Source: a virus
Strand: one strand, 5' to 3'
DNA: 20,273 nucleotides
IMG/VR virus record: IMGVR_UViG_3300019360_000113
Location: 1 to 20,273 of that record
Part shown: positions 1 to 5,424 of the stretch, in pieces
Layout of the letters: every line of letters starts with the position of its first letter
How positions within the stretch are numbered: position 1 is the stretch's first letter
Program-made: the position numbers and the translations under genes
Notes under the pieces: model-generated
The model's input: the letters and a program-made list of their open reading frames with translations, nothing else
The model's database searches: none
What the model was told of the DNA's origin: nothing

Positions 1-119
1 CCCGTCTTCGCAAGGATCTTCGTGATCGCTGCCGTCAGCGATGTCTTGCCATGGTCCACGTGCCCGATCGTCCCGATGTTGCAGTGCGGCTTGTTCCGCT
101 CAAATTTGCTCTTCGACAT
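1..119 (-). CDS. tuf: Elongation factor Tu, N-terminal part (runs off left edge)
   Basis: EF-Tu is the GTPase that brings aminoacyl-tRNA to the ribosome. Only the first 39 codons are in view. They begin [14 protein letters not shown] and contain the G1/P-loop GHVDHGKT at about residues 19-26, followed by [10 protein letters not shown], which is diagnostic for bacterial EF-Tu. The start ATG (complement of 117-119) has a GAGG 9 bases upstream. The gene follows tRNA-Gly on the same strand with about 75 bases between, the tRNA-Tyr/tRNA-Gly/tuf order found in many proteobacteria. The residue pattern around KPHCN fits alphaproteobacteria; this is recalled similarity, not a search result. Confidence 0.96.
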   Translation of the reverse strand, partial: MSKSKFERNKPHCNIGTIGHVDHGKTSLTAAITKILAKT

Positions 120-141
120 GGTCTAGTGCCTCGATCAGATC

Positions 142-157
142 ACGGCCTAGCGGCCGT
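142..157. other. Small stem-loop between tRNA-Gly and tuf
   Basis: A perfect 6-bp stem (ACGGCC / GGCCGT) with a 4-base loop. On the plus strand it is followed by TTTT, so it could end a plus-strand transcript. On the minus strand it would lie in the tuf leader, between the tRNA 3' end and the start codon, and may help processing of a tRNA-tuf cotranscript. The function is inference. Confidence 0.35.
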
Positions 158-194
158 TTTATCCCTGGTTGGCGGCGATGATGTTGCCGCGGAC

Positions 195-268
195 TGGAGC
201 GGGTGATGGGAATCGAACCCACGTAGCCAGCTTGGAAGGCTGGTGCTCTACCATTGAGCTACACCCGC
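195..268 (-). tRNA. tRNA-Gly (anticodon TCC), with encoded CCA
   Basis: The reverse complement folds as a full tRNA. The acceptor stem is GCGGGTG (262-268) with its partner at 199-205, the anticodon stem CCAGC/GCTGG encloses the loop CTTCCAA (anticodon TCC at 234-236), and the T arm carries GGTTCGATTCC. The 3' CCA is encoded at 195-197 after discriminator base T. It reads GGA glycine codons. It lies on the same strand as the downstream tuf gene. Confidence 0.97.
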
Positions 269-297
269 AATCCCACCCCGTCGGCCGGCAGGGTTCG

Positions 298-351
298 TGG
301 TGGAGGGGGAAGGATTCGAACCTTCGTAGGGCGAACCCGGCTGATTTACAG
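298..351 (-). pseudogene. tRNA-Tyr(GTA) 3' fragment, cut at the anticodon loop
   Basis: The reverse complement gives the 3' part of a class II tRNA-Tyr: loop CTGTAAA with anticodon GTA (347-349), 3' anticodon strand TCAGC, long variable arm, T arm GAAGGTTCGAATCCTTC, acceptor strand CCCCTCC, discriminator A and encoded CCA (298-300). Upstream of the loop (352 onward) the sequence no longer pairs: the 5' anticodon strand should be GCTGA but reads ACAGC, and no D arm follows. The missing 5' half is expected at the other end of the prophage, joined to a phage copy of this segment to give a working gene. Confidence 0.88.
298..351. other. Prophage attachment site (att) core in tRNA-Tyr
   Basis: Host sequence (tuf, tRNA-Gly, 3' tRNA-Tyr) changes to phage sequence at the tRNA-Tyr anticodon loop. 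Tyrosine integrases commonly cross over at a tRNA anticodon loop and duplicate the 3' half of the gene. The identity block to look for at the far end of the prophage is all or part of 298-351. The exact crossover bases cannot be fixed from one end. Confidence 0.8.
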
Positions 352-574
352 GCTGTTGGCGTCGACGAATTCGCAAAGAAAATCAACGCCTCCAGTCTAA
401 CGTGAGCCACGGTTTCCCGTCGAAAGTCTAACGCTTCTCCCCGCCTTTGGCCGGCGGCGTTTCTAAGGCCCTTTTTAGCCCCGTACAAGAGGCATGGCGG
501 TTGAATCATCAAGCGGCCGACGCGACGGCCGACAGCGCTATAGTCCCCGCCGGCGTCTCTCCCAACGCCGGAAT
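352..574. other. Non-coding prophage end next to att; integrase-arm-like repeats
   Basis: About 220 bases lie between the tRNA fragment and the last phage gene. I see no convincing gene. ORFs here have no ribosome binding site and one runs through the tRNAs. The nonamer AGTCTAACG occurs twice in direct orientation, at 394-402 and 425-433, 31 bases apart (about three helical turns), as integrase arm-type or excisionase sites often are. A possible weak minus-strand promoter (TTGTAC, 17 bases, TAGAAA) lies near 452-491 and could drive tRNA-Gly and tuf after integration. Confidence 0.45.
550..571. terminator. Stem-loop just past the last late gene; possible terminator
   Basis: A perfect 7-bp stem (CCGGCGT / ACGCCGG) with an 8-base loop starts 3 bases after the Rz1-like stop codon on the minus strand. 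It is in the right place to end the phage late transcript before host DNA. There is no U-run on the minus strand, so a classical intrinsic terminator is not supported; it could stabilise the 3' end or act with Rho. Confidence 0.35.
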
Positions 575-787
575 TTACTTGCCGCAGATCCGGCGGATGA
601 CTCTGGCATTGGCCAGGGTCTGGCGGGCCTCGTCGAACGACATAGCGTCGATCGCCCTCGGCGAGTGACGGACGCCGGCCAGGCTGCTGCAGGGCACGTG
701 CGGTTCAGTCGGCGTCGGGCCGGCCGAAGTCGCGCCGCAGCTCGCCGTGAGGATCATCGCTGCGCAGAGCACGATCGCGTTCCGCAT
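575..787 (-). CDS. Rz1-like outer-membrane spanin lipoprotein
   Basis: A 70-aa product with a basic start (MRN), a short hydrophobic signal of about 14 residues and a candidate lipidation cysteine at residue 17 (LTAS-C), followed by a Thr/Pro-containing stretch (GPTPTEPHVP). This fits an o-spanin, the small lipoprotein that bridges to the i-spanin to disrupt the outer membrane in the last step of lysis. The lipobox is imperfect (Thr at -3). The start lies inside the upstream 84-aa gene in another frame, the overlapping Rz/Rz1 arrangement known from many phages. A generic small lipoprotein is the alternative. It is the last gene of the late operon. Confidence 0.62.
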   Translation of the reverse strand: MRNAIVLCAAMILTASCGATSAGPTPTEPHVPCSSLAGVRHSPRAIDAMSFDEARQTLANARVIRRICGK

Positions 788-959
788 CCGCCTTCTCCTT
801 GACCCGTCGATTGCGCTCGGCCTGGGCGGCCCGCTCCAGTGCCTTACCGGCGCCCGTCCAGCGTAGTTTGAGGCGCGCCAGGGCGATGATAGCCGCCCCG
901 ATCAGCGCCAGTTTCCAGTTAGCCCGCAGCCAGGCGAGCACGGCCAGCAGCGCGGTCAT
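705..959 (-). CDS. Rz-like inner-membrane spanin
   Basis: An 84-aa protein with one N-terminal membrane segment (about residues 15-30, LALIGAAIIALARL) followed by a strongly charged, probably helical region rich in Arg, Lys, Glu and Ala. This is the topology of an i-spanin: anchored in the inner membrane with a periplasmic helix that contacts the lipoprotein partner. It is shorter than classical Rz proteins (about 140-150 aa). The start ATG overlaps the upstream stop as ATGA (956-959), and the last 83 bases of its reading frame overlap the Rz1-like gene. The assignment rests on topology and gene order, not on sequence similarity. Confidence 0.6.
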   Translation of the reverse strand: MTALLAVLAWLRANWKLALIGAAIIALARLKLRWTGAGKALERAAQAERNRRVKEKADAERDRALRSDDPHGELRRDFGRPDAD

Positions 960-1147
960 AGGCCGTCGACCGCCGCGACCAGGCTACGCACGGCGCCGAT
1001 CGCCCGAGCTGCCGCCCGGATGCCCTGCAGAGCGCGGGCGCGCCGGGTGTAGCCCTCGCTGTGCGCCAGGGTGCGGCCGTTGCGGGCGCGCAACCGCCAA
1101 TACCATTGGCCGTCGCGATGCGACCGCCACAGGTTGAATGGCTTCAT
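956..1147 (-). CDS. DUF1508 / YegP-like small protein
   Basis: A 63-aa protein with one DUF1508 (UPF0339) repeat: FNLWRSHRDGQWYWRLRARNG, then a short turn, then SEGYTRRARALQGI. The pattern is aromatic-rich strands, NG turn, SEGY and a helix. The domain is common in bacteria as single or tandem copies; its biochemical role is not established. I chose Met at 1145-1147 because AAGG lies 8 bases upstream and the upstream gene ends at 1167; a start at 1186 would add 13 unlike residues. It sits between the muramidase-like and spanin genes, so it is probably expressed late in infection. Confidence 0.75.
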   Translation of the reverse strand: MKPFNLWRSHRDGQWYWRLRARNGRTLAHSEGYTRRARALQGIRAAARAIGAVRSLVAAVDGL

Positions 1148-1166
1148 GGGGCGAGCCTTTCCCTGC

Positions 1167-2039
1167 TCAGGCGATCTCTGCCGCATGCATCTGCCGGCGC
1201 CGCTTCTTCACGCTGCGGAACTTCCAGTCGGTCCGGACGCCGGCGATGACCACGATCGTGAGCACCACCGCAAAGATCCCGATCAGCCGCCAGTCGAAAC
1301 CCTGCAGGCTGGTCATCAGCGTAGCAGCGCCGCCAATGCCGGCGCTGCTGACAGCGGTCTGAAACCAGTTGGCTTTTTGGCCGGCATTGGCGTCCCTGAT
1401 GGTCCCGGACTGCTTGATGTCGGCACGTTTGACGTTGCCGTCCTCGCCGCGCACGTAGCCGGCCGGTACACCGAGGCGCTTCTGGATGCCAGCGCGCACC
1501 TGGTCGTCGGTCACGGTGGCGCCGCCCGCCTCGACCAGGTTCATCCCCCGGATGATGCGGACCAAGGTGTCGCGGTCGTCGTCATCCGCCGCGCTGGTGG
1601 CGATCCAGGCGATGCTGTAGCCGGCCTCGATGCCCGCGTAGCGGCACACGCTGTCGAGGTACGCCTGCGTGTGGTTGGCCATGTGCGGGTCGTTGGGCGG
1701 TGCCCAGCGATAGATCACGTCGTGCATGGTGTGCACGCCCTGCAGGACGTAGCTGCGCAGGTTCTGGACGGCGGCCGATACGCCGTCCTCGGGCGCCGCG
1801 AACTTGCAGAACGATCCCGACGCCGCGTACGTCGATACGCCGACCTGGCCGTTCCAGCGCTGGCCGCCGGGCAGCGGCCGGATGTTGAGCGGGTTGTTGT
1901 TGAGCGCCGCCGGCGTGCGCAGATGCCGCGGTGTCGACGGCTCGACCAGCGCGATCGGCGCCGGCGGCACCGCCTCGAAATCGACGATGCGGTGCACCGG
2001 AAAATACAGGTTGTCGACCTGGACCATATCGAGGGGCAT
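1167..2039 (-). CDS. Putative peptidoglycan hydrolase with C-terminal membrane anchor
   Basis: A 290-aa protein. Residues about 45-137 carry the pattern NNNPLNIR (47-54), WNGQ, FCKFAAPEDGVSAAVQNL, then YRWAPPND and a tail like TQAYLDSVCRYAG. This pattern is shared by phage proteins usually described as structural or lysozyme-like, thought to act on peptidoglycan. A membrane segment (about 251-268, RLIGIFAVVLTIVVIAGV) and a basic tail (KKRRRQ) end the protein. The ATG at 2037-2039 has AAGGA 8 bases upstream, so the longer reading from 2138 is not needed. It lies 16 bases after the holin-like gene. It is probably the endolysin of the lysis cassette; a virion-bound hydrolase is the alternative. 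No catalytic residue can be assigned with confidence. Confidence 0.68.
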   Translation of the reverse strand: MPLDMVQVDNLYFPVHRIVDFEAVPPAPIALVEPSTPRHLRTPAALNNNPLNIRPLPGGQRWNGQVGVSTYAASGSFCKFAAPEDGVSAAVQNLRSYVLQGVHTMHDVIYRWAPPNDPHMANHTQAYLDSVCRYAGIEAGYSIAWIATSAADDDDRDTLVRIIRGMNLVEAGGATVTDDQVRAGIQKRLGVPAGYVRGEDGNVKRADIKQSGTIRDANAGQKANWFQTAVSSAGIGGAATLMTSLQGFDWRLIGIFAVVLTIVVIAGVRTDWKFRSVKKRRRQMHAAEIA

Positions 2040-2055
2040 GAGGGGGTTCCTTTTT

Positions 2056-2394
2056 TCAGTGCTTGGTGGTGAGTTGCGGCAGCAGGACCAGCACCAGCGC
2101 CCCCACGATCTGAACCAGACCGAGGATGATGGAGACACAGACGCTGATGATGATCGCGTTGATGCGCTTGTTGGTCTTGGTGACGTCGTCGCGCACCAAC
2201 AGGAAGCCCTGCGCCTGGTCCTGGTGCAGCCGGTCGCGATGCGAGGCGCCGGCGGCGAGCTGGTCTTTCACAGCCTTGGAGCTCTCGCTGCAGGCGGCGA
2301 TGTGGGCGGACAGCACGCTGTTCAACACGGAATGGTCGTCACGCAGCTTATCGATCGCGCGCCACTGTTCTTGACGGCCGCTGCTACCGAACAT
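2056..2394 (-). CDS. Holin-like protein: helical domain plus C-terminal membrane segment
   Basis: A 112-aa protein: an N-terminal two-thirds that is charged and probably helical (RQEQWRAIDKLRDDHSVLNSVL...), then one long hydrophobic stretch (about residues 79-106) and a short TTKH tail. The ATG at 2392-2394 has AGGGGG 6 bases upstream, which excludes the longer reading from 2547. Its position as the first gene of the lysis cassette, directly before the hydrolase, suggests a holin or lysis regulator. A single membrane span with a large soluble domain could also be an antiholin-type or unrelated membrane protein. It is transcribed away from the methyltransferase cassette. Confidence 0.58.
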   Translation of the reverse strand: MFGSSGRQEQWRAIDKLRDDHSVLNSVLSAHIAACSESSKAVKDQLAAGASHRDRLHQDQAQGFLLVRDDVTKTNKRINAIIISVCVSIILGLVQIVGALVLVLLPQLTTKH

Positions 2395-2421
2395 CGCCGG
2401 CCCCCTGCGACTGGAGGCCGT

Positions 2422-2451
2422 TTGACAGCTGCCTGTCAGGACGGGCAGCAT
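2422..2451 (+). promoter_or_regulatory. Promoter candidate for the methyltransferase cassette
   Basis: A perfect -35 hexamer TTGACA (2422-2427) is followed after 18 bases by a weak -10 match CAGCAT (2446-2451), 28 bases before the methyltransferase ATG. The region is an 85-base divergent gap between minus-strand lysis genes and the plus-strand cassette. The weak -10 means it may need an activator or a non-sigma70 polymerase. Confidence 0.45.
2423..2438. promoter_or_regulatory. Operator-like inverted repeat over the -35 box
   Basis: TGACAG-CTGC-CTGTCA is a perfect 6-bp inverted repeat with a 4-base centre. It begins inside the TTGACA -35 element, so a dimeric repressor bound here would block polymerase. 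The binding protein is unknown. It does not match the alphaproteobacterial LexA direct repeat. Confidence 0.45.
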
Positions 2452-2461
2452 TCGGCCCGTC
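2440..2461. promoter_or_regulatory. Second inverted repeat (hairpin) upstream of the methyltransferase
   Basis: GACGGGC and GCCCGTC form a perfect 7-bp stem with an 8-base loop. The repeat covers the proposed -10 and the start-site region and ends 6 bases before the ribosome binding site. It may be a second operator, or a 5' UTR hairpin that affects translation. Confidence 0.4.
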
Positions 2462-2479
2462 AGGCTGAGGAGGTTGAAT

Positions 2480-3127
2480 ATGTCGCGTGGGTTGGAGAAG
2501 GTCGTCGCCGACGAGGCAATGCTTTGGGGCGACGCCGTCGCGGACAATTACCACGCGATCGCGGCCAGTCACATGGATCCTCAATGGCGGGACATGATCG
2601 TGCCGGCGCTGGCCGGGATCGACATCGACATGAGCCAGTGCGCCGATTTCGCCTGCGGCCGGGGACGCAACACCGTCAAGCTGCTGAAGGAAGGCGCGGG
2701 GCACGTCACAATGATCGACGTGAACCCGCAGAACATCGATTATGTGCGGGCGCACGTGTGCGTGCCGGGGAAGGCCACCGCAGTGCTGACGAACGGCCTC
2801 GACCTGGCGCCGCTTGAGGACGGACTGTTTACGTTCCTCTATACGTTCGACGCGATGGTCCACTTCGATGTGGAGATCGTGTTCGCCTACATTCGCGAGT
2901 TCCACCGGGTGATGCGTCCCGGGGCAGTCGCCCTCATGCATCATTCCAACTTCGACGGGCGTCCCGGCAGCGATTTTCGCGACAATCCGCACTTGCGCAA
3001 CTACATGACAGCAGCGCTGTTCAGGCACGTGGCCACGCGACGCGGTTTCGACGTGCTGCGCCAGAACGTGTTTTCCTGGGGTGAATTGACGGACGGTGAC
3101 TGCATCACCGTCATGCGAAAGGTTTAA
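2480..3127 (+). CDS. Class I SAM-dependent methyltransferase (phage moron candidate)
   Basis: A 215-aa protein with the class I fold. Motif I is ADFACGRGRN (55-64, a variant of DxGCGxG), strand 2 ends in the acidic D80 (VTMIDVNP), motif IV region is FLYTFDAMVHFD (119-130), and the post-motif is FHRVMRPGAVALMHHSNF. This resembles small-molecule or glycan methyltransferases more than DNA methylases; no NPPY or DPPY motif is present. The ATG at 2480 has GAGGAGG 6 bases upstream. The gene is opposite in strand to the late operon and sits between tailspike and lysis genes. Local GC is near 52% (31 of 60 bases at 2821-2880) against 85% at 7501-7560, a sign of separate origin. The substrate cannot be told from sequence. 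Confidence 0.85.
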   Translation: MSRGLEKVVADEAMLWGDAVADNYHAIAASHMDPQWRDMIVPALAGIDIDMSQCADFACGRGRNTVKLLKEGAGHVTMIDVNPQNIDYVRAHVCVPGKATAVLTNGLDLAPLEDGLFTFLYTFDAMVHFDVEIVFAYIREFHRVMRPGAVALMHHSNFDGRPGSDFRDNPHLRNYMTAALFRHVATRRGFDVLRQNVFSWGELTDGDCITVMRKV

Positions 3128-3130
3128 AGG

Positions 3131-3310
3131 ATGACCGATATCGAACGAGAGATTGCCGAGGTCGAGGCGCTGCTCATCGAGACCCGCAAGCGACATGCCG
3201 GGGAGATCGCGGCCCTGCAACAGCGCCTCGACGCGCTCCGGCCATCGGGCATGGTCGACATGCTCCACGGCGACCTGCGGAATTCGCTGCGGTTGCGGCG
3301 GCATCAGTAG
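3131..3310 (+). CDS. 59-aa coiled-coil protein, coupled to the methyltransferase
   Basis: A short ORF starting ATG 3 bases after the methyltransferase stop (AAAGG directly before it, so translation is probably coupled) and ending TAG at 3308-3310. The product MTDIEREIAEVEALLIETR... is a heptad-patterned helix over about residues 3-36, then RPSGMVDMLHGDL and a basic end (RNSLRLRRHQ). It has no recognisable family. Its last 7 bases overlap, tail to tail, with the end of the tailspike gene on the other strand. It may be a partner or regulator of the methyltransferase; this is inference from position. Confidence 0.6.
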   Translation: MTDIEREIAEVEALLIETRKRHAGEIAALQQRLDALRPSGMVDMLHGDLRNSLRLRRHQ

Positions 3311-5424
3311 CTCCGGCTGGTTTCACGCCACACGTTTCCGTCGCGGCGGTAGCGGAGCATGGCGCCGTTGGGCGGCGTCGCGTCGACAAAGCCTTTCGAG
3401 ATGATGGTGGCGTTGTGCTTGATCGTGGTGTTGGCATCGTTCACCAGCAGCTCGAACACCTGCCCATTGAAGCCGCCCAGGAAGTCCGTGATTATTGTCG
3501 CGATCGAATTGTTCGTCCTGAACATGCTGGCGTAGGTTGGCGCCAGCGACGGGGTGGCCGCATTGGCGGCCAACTGGACGACGATATCGGACGTAAGGCT
3601 GTAATTGTTCCGCACCGTCGCTGCCGCCGGCACGTTCTGCGCGAAGGCGCCGACGCTTGAGTAGCGGTTCTCCTCGACCACCATGTTTGAATTGGTAGCG
3701 AGGTTCACGCCGACGTCGAAATCCGTGAAGCGGTTATCTTTAATGGCACCATGACTGCTGACGGCGTCCACAAAAACGTCGTCCGTACGATCTGTCGGAT
3801 CGATGACGTAAGCAAAGTTATGCGCGATATCGACGTCACCGCAGCTTTGAAGTTGGAAGACCTTGTACTGCGCTGCCGCGGGTTCGCCTGGCGCGCTGTC
3901 GCGTTTGTAAAACGTGTTGCCGCGCGCAAAGAACTGCGCGATGCCCTGCGCCCACACACCTCCGATGAAGCATTGCGCGTGATTGTTGATGATCTTGAAG
4001 TCCGGGCCGTTCGCGACATTGAGGCTAGCCAGTAGGTTCGTCGCGACCACGTCGCAATCATCGATCAAGAGGCCCTCGATCACGGAAACGCCGATGTCGG
4101 TGAACACCAGGGCGTTGCCGCAGACCTGCCGGCAACGCCGGACAGTCACTTCTTTCGATCCAGAGCCGGCGAGGTAGATCAGGATCGCGTTGGTCGTGAG
4201 TTTCTTGCCATTGATCTTGCAGTTGTCGACGAGGGCGCGGAAAGCGTTGGTCAACTGCATGCCGAACGAGAACTGATCGTTGTTCTGATTGGCGCCATAG
4301 ACCGAGACGTTCTTAATCTTCGCTCCGACAGAATGCTCCTCGGCACCAGGCACCCAAGTCGGATATGTGATCCGGATAGCGCTATTGGGATTGTTAACGC
4401 CCTGCGCGATGATTGTGAGGTCGTTCACCTCAGTCGCCCAGGCTGAAGCCGCGTGATTGAAGGTGAACGGCTCCTGCACGGCATGCGTGAACAGGATCTT
4501 GGACACTTCGTCGCCGAAGCCATCGATGCGCACGTTCTTGTTGGAGATCGCAGCCAGGCCAGTCGCCATCGGAACATTGCCGACCGGCCATTTTACGCAC
4601 CCACCACCGGAGGGCAGTCGCGCGACCGCCGCGTCCATATACGCGGTCCAGTTACTCGACACAGGGTCCAGCACGTCATCGTAGGCATTGACCCACGTCT
4701 CGCGGACTTTGATCCATCCGGCCGGGACGGCCTTCTGCGTGCTGTCGGTCTTCGCCGGCGTCGGCACCGTTGGGTTCAGGTTGAACGCATGCTGCCCGGT
4801 CCATGTCGGCGCAATGGCTTGCGACAGCGCCGGCGCCGCGTCGGAGCGCAGGGCGGTCGGGGCGACGCCGTTGACGGGGGCAAGTCCGATCGTGCCGGTT
4901 GGGTCGGCAAACGGCAGCACGCCGCCGACCGTACCATAGGCGACGGCCTCGGGATCGCCGGTGGTGCCATTGAAGCCCAGCAGGGCGCCCGAGCGGGTCG
5001 CCTTGCGCGGCAGTTCGGCCACCGACGGCTCGCGCGTGGGCACGCGCAGCGCGCGCCCGAGCCGGGTGTTGACTTCCTGCAGCGAGGCAATCCCGCGATC
5101 CCAATCCGCCATCTCCGCCGTGGCCGGACGGGAGACAAAGTCGGACAGGTTCGACTGCTGCAGGCGCGTCGTATCGCGGAACGCCTTGACCAGCGCCAGG
5201 GTGATCGGCGGCGGCGTGGTCCAGGTGATGAGGCCGCCGGCGGGATTGGCAATGCCGGTGATGCTGGAAATCGACGGCAACAGATCGTTGCGCTCCACGC
5301 CGGCGGTGTCCCAGCCTTTGATCACGATATCGTTGGCCGACAACACCAGGTTGTCGAAGTTCAGCGTGTTGGTCACGCCGTTGGGCACCATGGTCCATTC
5401 GGTCGTCTGGACATTGACCGTCAT
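3304..5424 (-). CDS. Tailspike: T7 gp17-type N-terminus plus beta-helix
   Basis: A 706-aa receptor-binding protein. Residues about 1-125 (TEWTMVPNGVTNTLNFDNLVLSA..., LVKAFRDTT..., then a helical WDRGIASLQEVNTRLGRAL) fit the T7 tail-fibre N-terminal adaptor that docks to the tubular tail proteins. A Gly/Ala/Pro-rich linker follows. From about residue 240 (WVNAYDD..., LPSGGGCVKWP) a pectate-lyase-like right-handed beta-helix with repeated N-N and IxxN turns runs to about 630. The C-terminal 70 residues form a probable trimerisation domain ending RRDGNVWRETSRSY. The protein likely binds and perhaps cleaves surface polysaccharide. Its ATG overlaps the upstream stop (ATGA, 5421-5424). GC drops in the beta-helix part (31 of 60 at 4201-4260). 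Confidence 0.85.
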   Translation of the reverse strand: MTVNVQTTEWTMVPNGVTNTLNFDNLVLSANDIVIKGWDTAGVERNDLLPSISSITGIANPAGGLITWTTPPPITLALVKAFRDTTRLQQSNLSDFVSRPATAEMADWDRGIASLQEVNTRLGRALRVPTREPSVAELPRKATRSGALLGFNGTTGDPEAVAYGTVGGVLPFADPTGTIGLAPVNGVAPTALRSDAAPALSQAIAPTWTGQHAFNLNPTVPTPAKTDSTQKAVPAGWIKVRETWVNAYDDVLDPVSSNWTAYMDAAVARLPSGGGCVKWPVGNVPMATGLAAISNKNVRIDGFGDEVSKILFTHAVQEPFTFNHAASAWATEVNDLTIIAQGVNNPNSAIRITYPTWVPGAEEHSVGAKIKNVSVYGANQNNDQFSFGMQLTNAFRALVDNCKINGKKLTTNAILIYLAGSGSKEVTVRRCRQVCGNALVFTDIGVSVIEGLLIDDCDVVATNLLASLNVANGPDFKIINNHAQCFIGGVWAQGIAQFFARGNTFYKRDSAPGEPAAAQYKVFQLQSCGDVDIAHNFAYVIDPTDRTDDVFVDAVSSHGAIKDNRFTDFDVGVNLATNSNMVVEENRYSSVGAFAQNVPAAATVRNNYSLTSDIVVQLAANAATPSLAPTYASMFRTNNSIATIITDFLGGFNGQVFELLVNDANTTIKHNATIISKGFVDATPPNGAMLRYRRDGNVWRETSRSY

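Noticed and set aside
302-393. A complete but unusual tRNA-Tyr
   Set aside because: CCTCC near 389-393 could imitate the 5' acceptor strand, but the anticodon stem does not pair and there is no D arm, so the gene is truncated.
441-475. Rho-independent terminator on the plus strand (CCGCC/GGCGG followed by T-rich bases)
   Set aside because: The stem is only 5 bp, the T-run is broken, and there is no plus-strand gene upstream to end.
159-512. Minus-strand ORF of 117 aa
   Set aside because: It runs straight through the tRNA-Gly gene and the tRNA-Tyr fragment, so it cannot be a real protein gene.
447-802. Two small plus-strand ORFs near the prophage end
   Set aside because: No ribosome binding site, composition unlike protein, and they lie antisense to the Rz1-like gene.
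1071-2072. Long plus-strand ORF opposite the muramidase-like gene
   Set aside because: It is the antisense of a gene with recognisable motifs, has His/Arg/Asp-rich shadow composition and no ribosome binding site. The same holds for the plus-strand ORFs 4453-5454, 5514-6965, 7353-8507, 8861-10939, 11308-13242 and 17934-18992.
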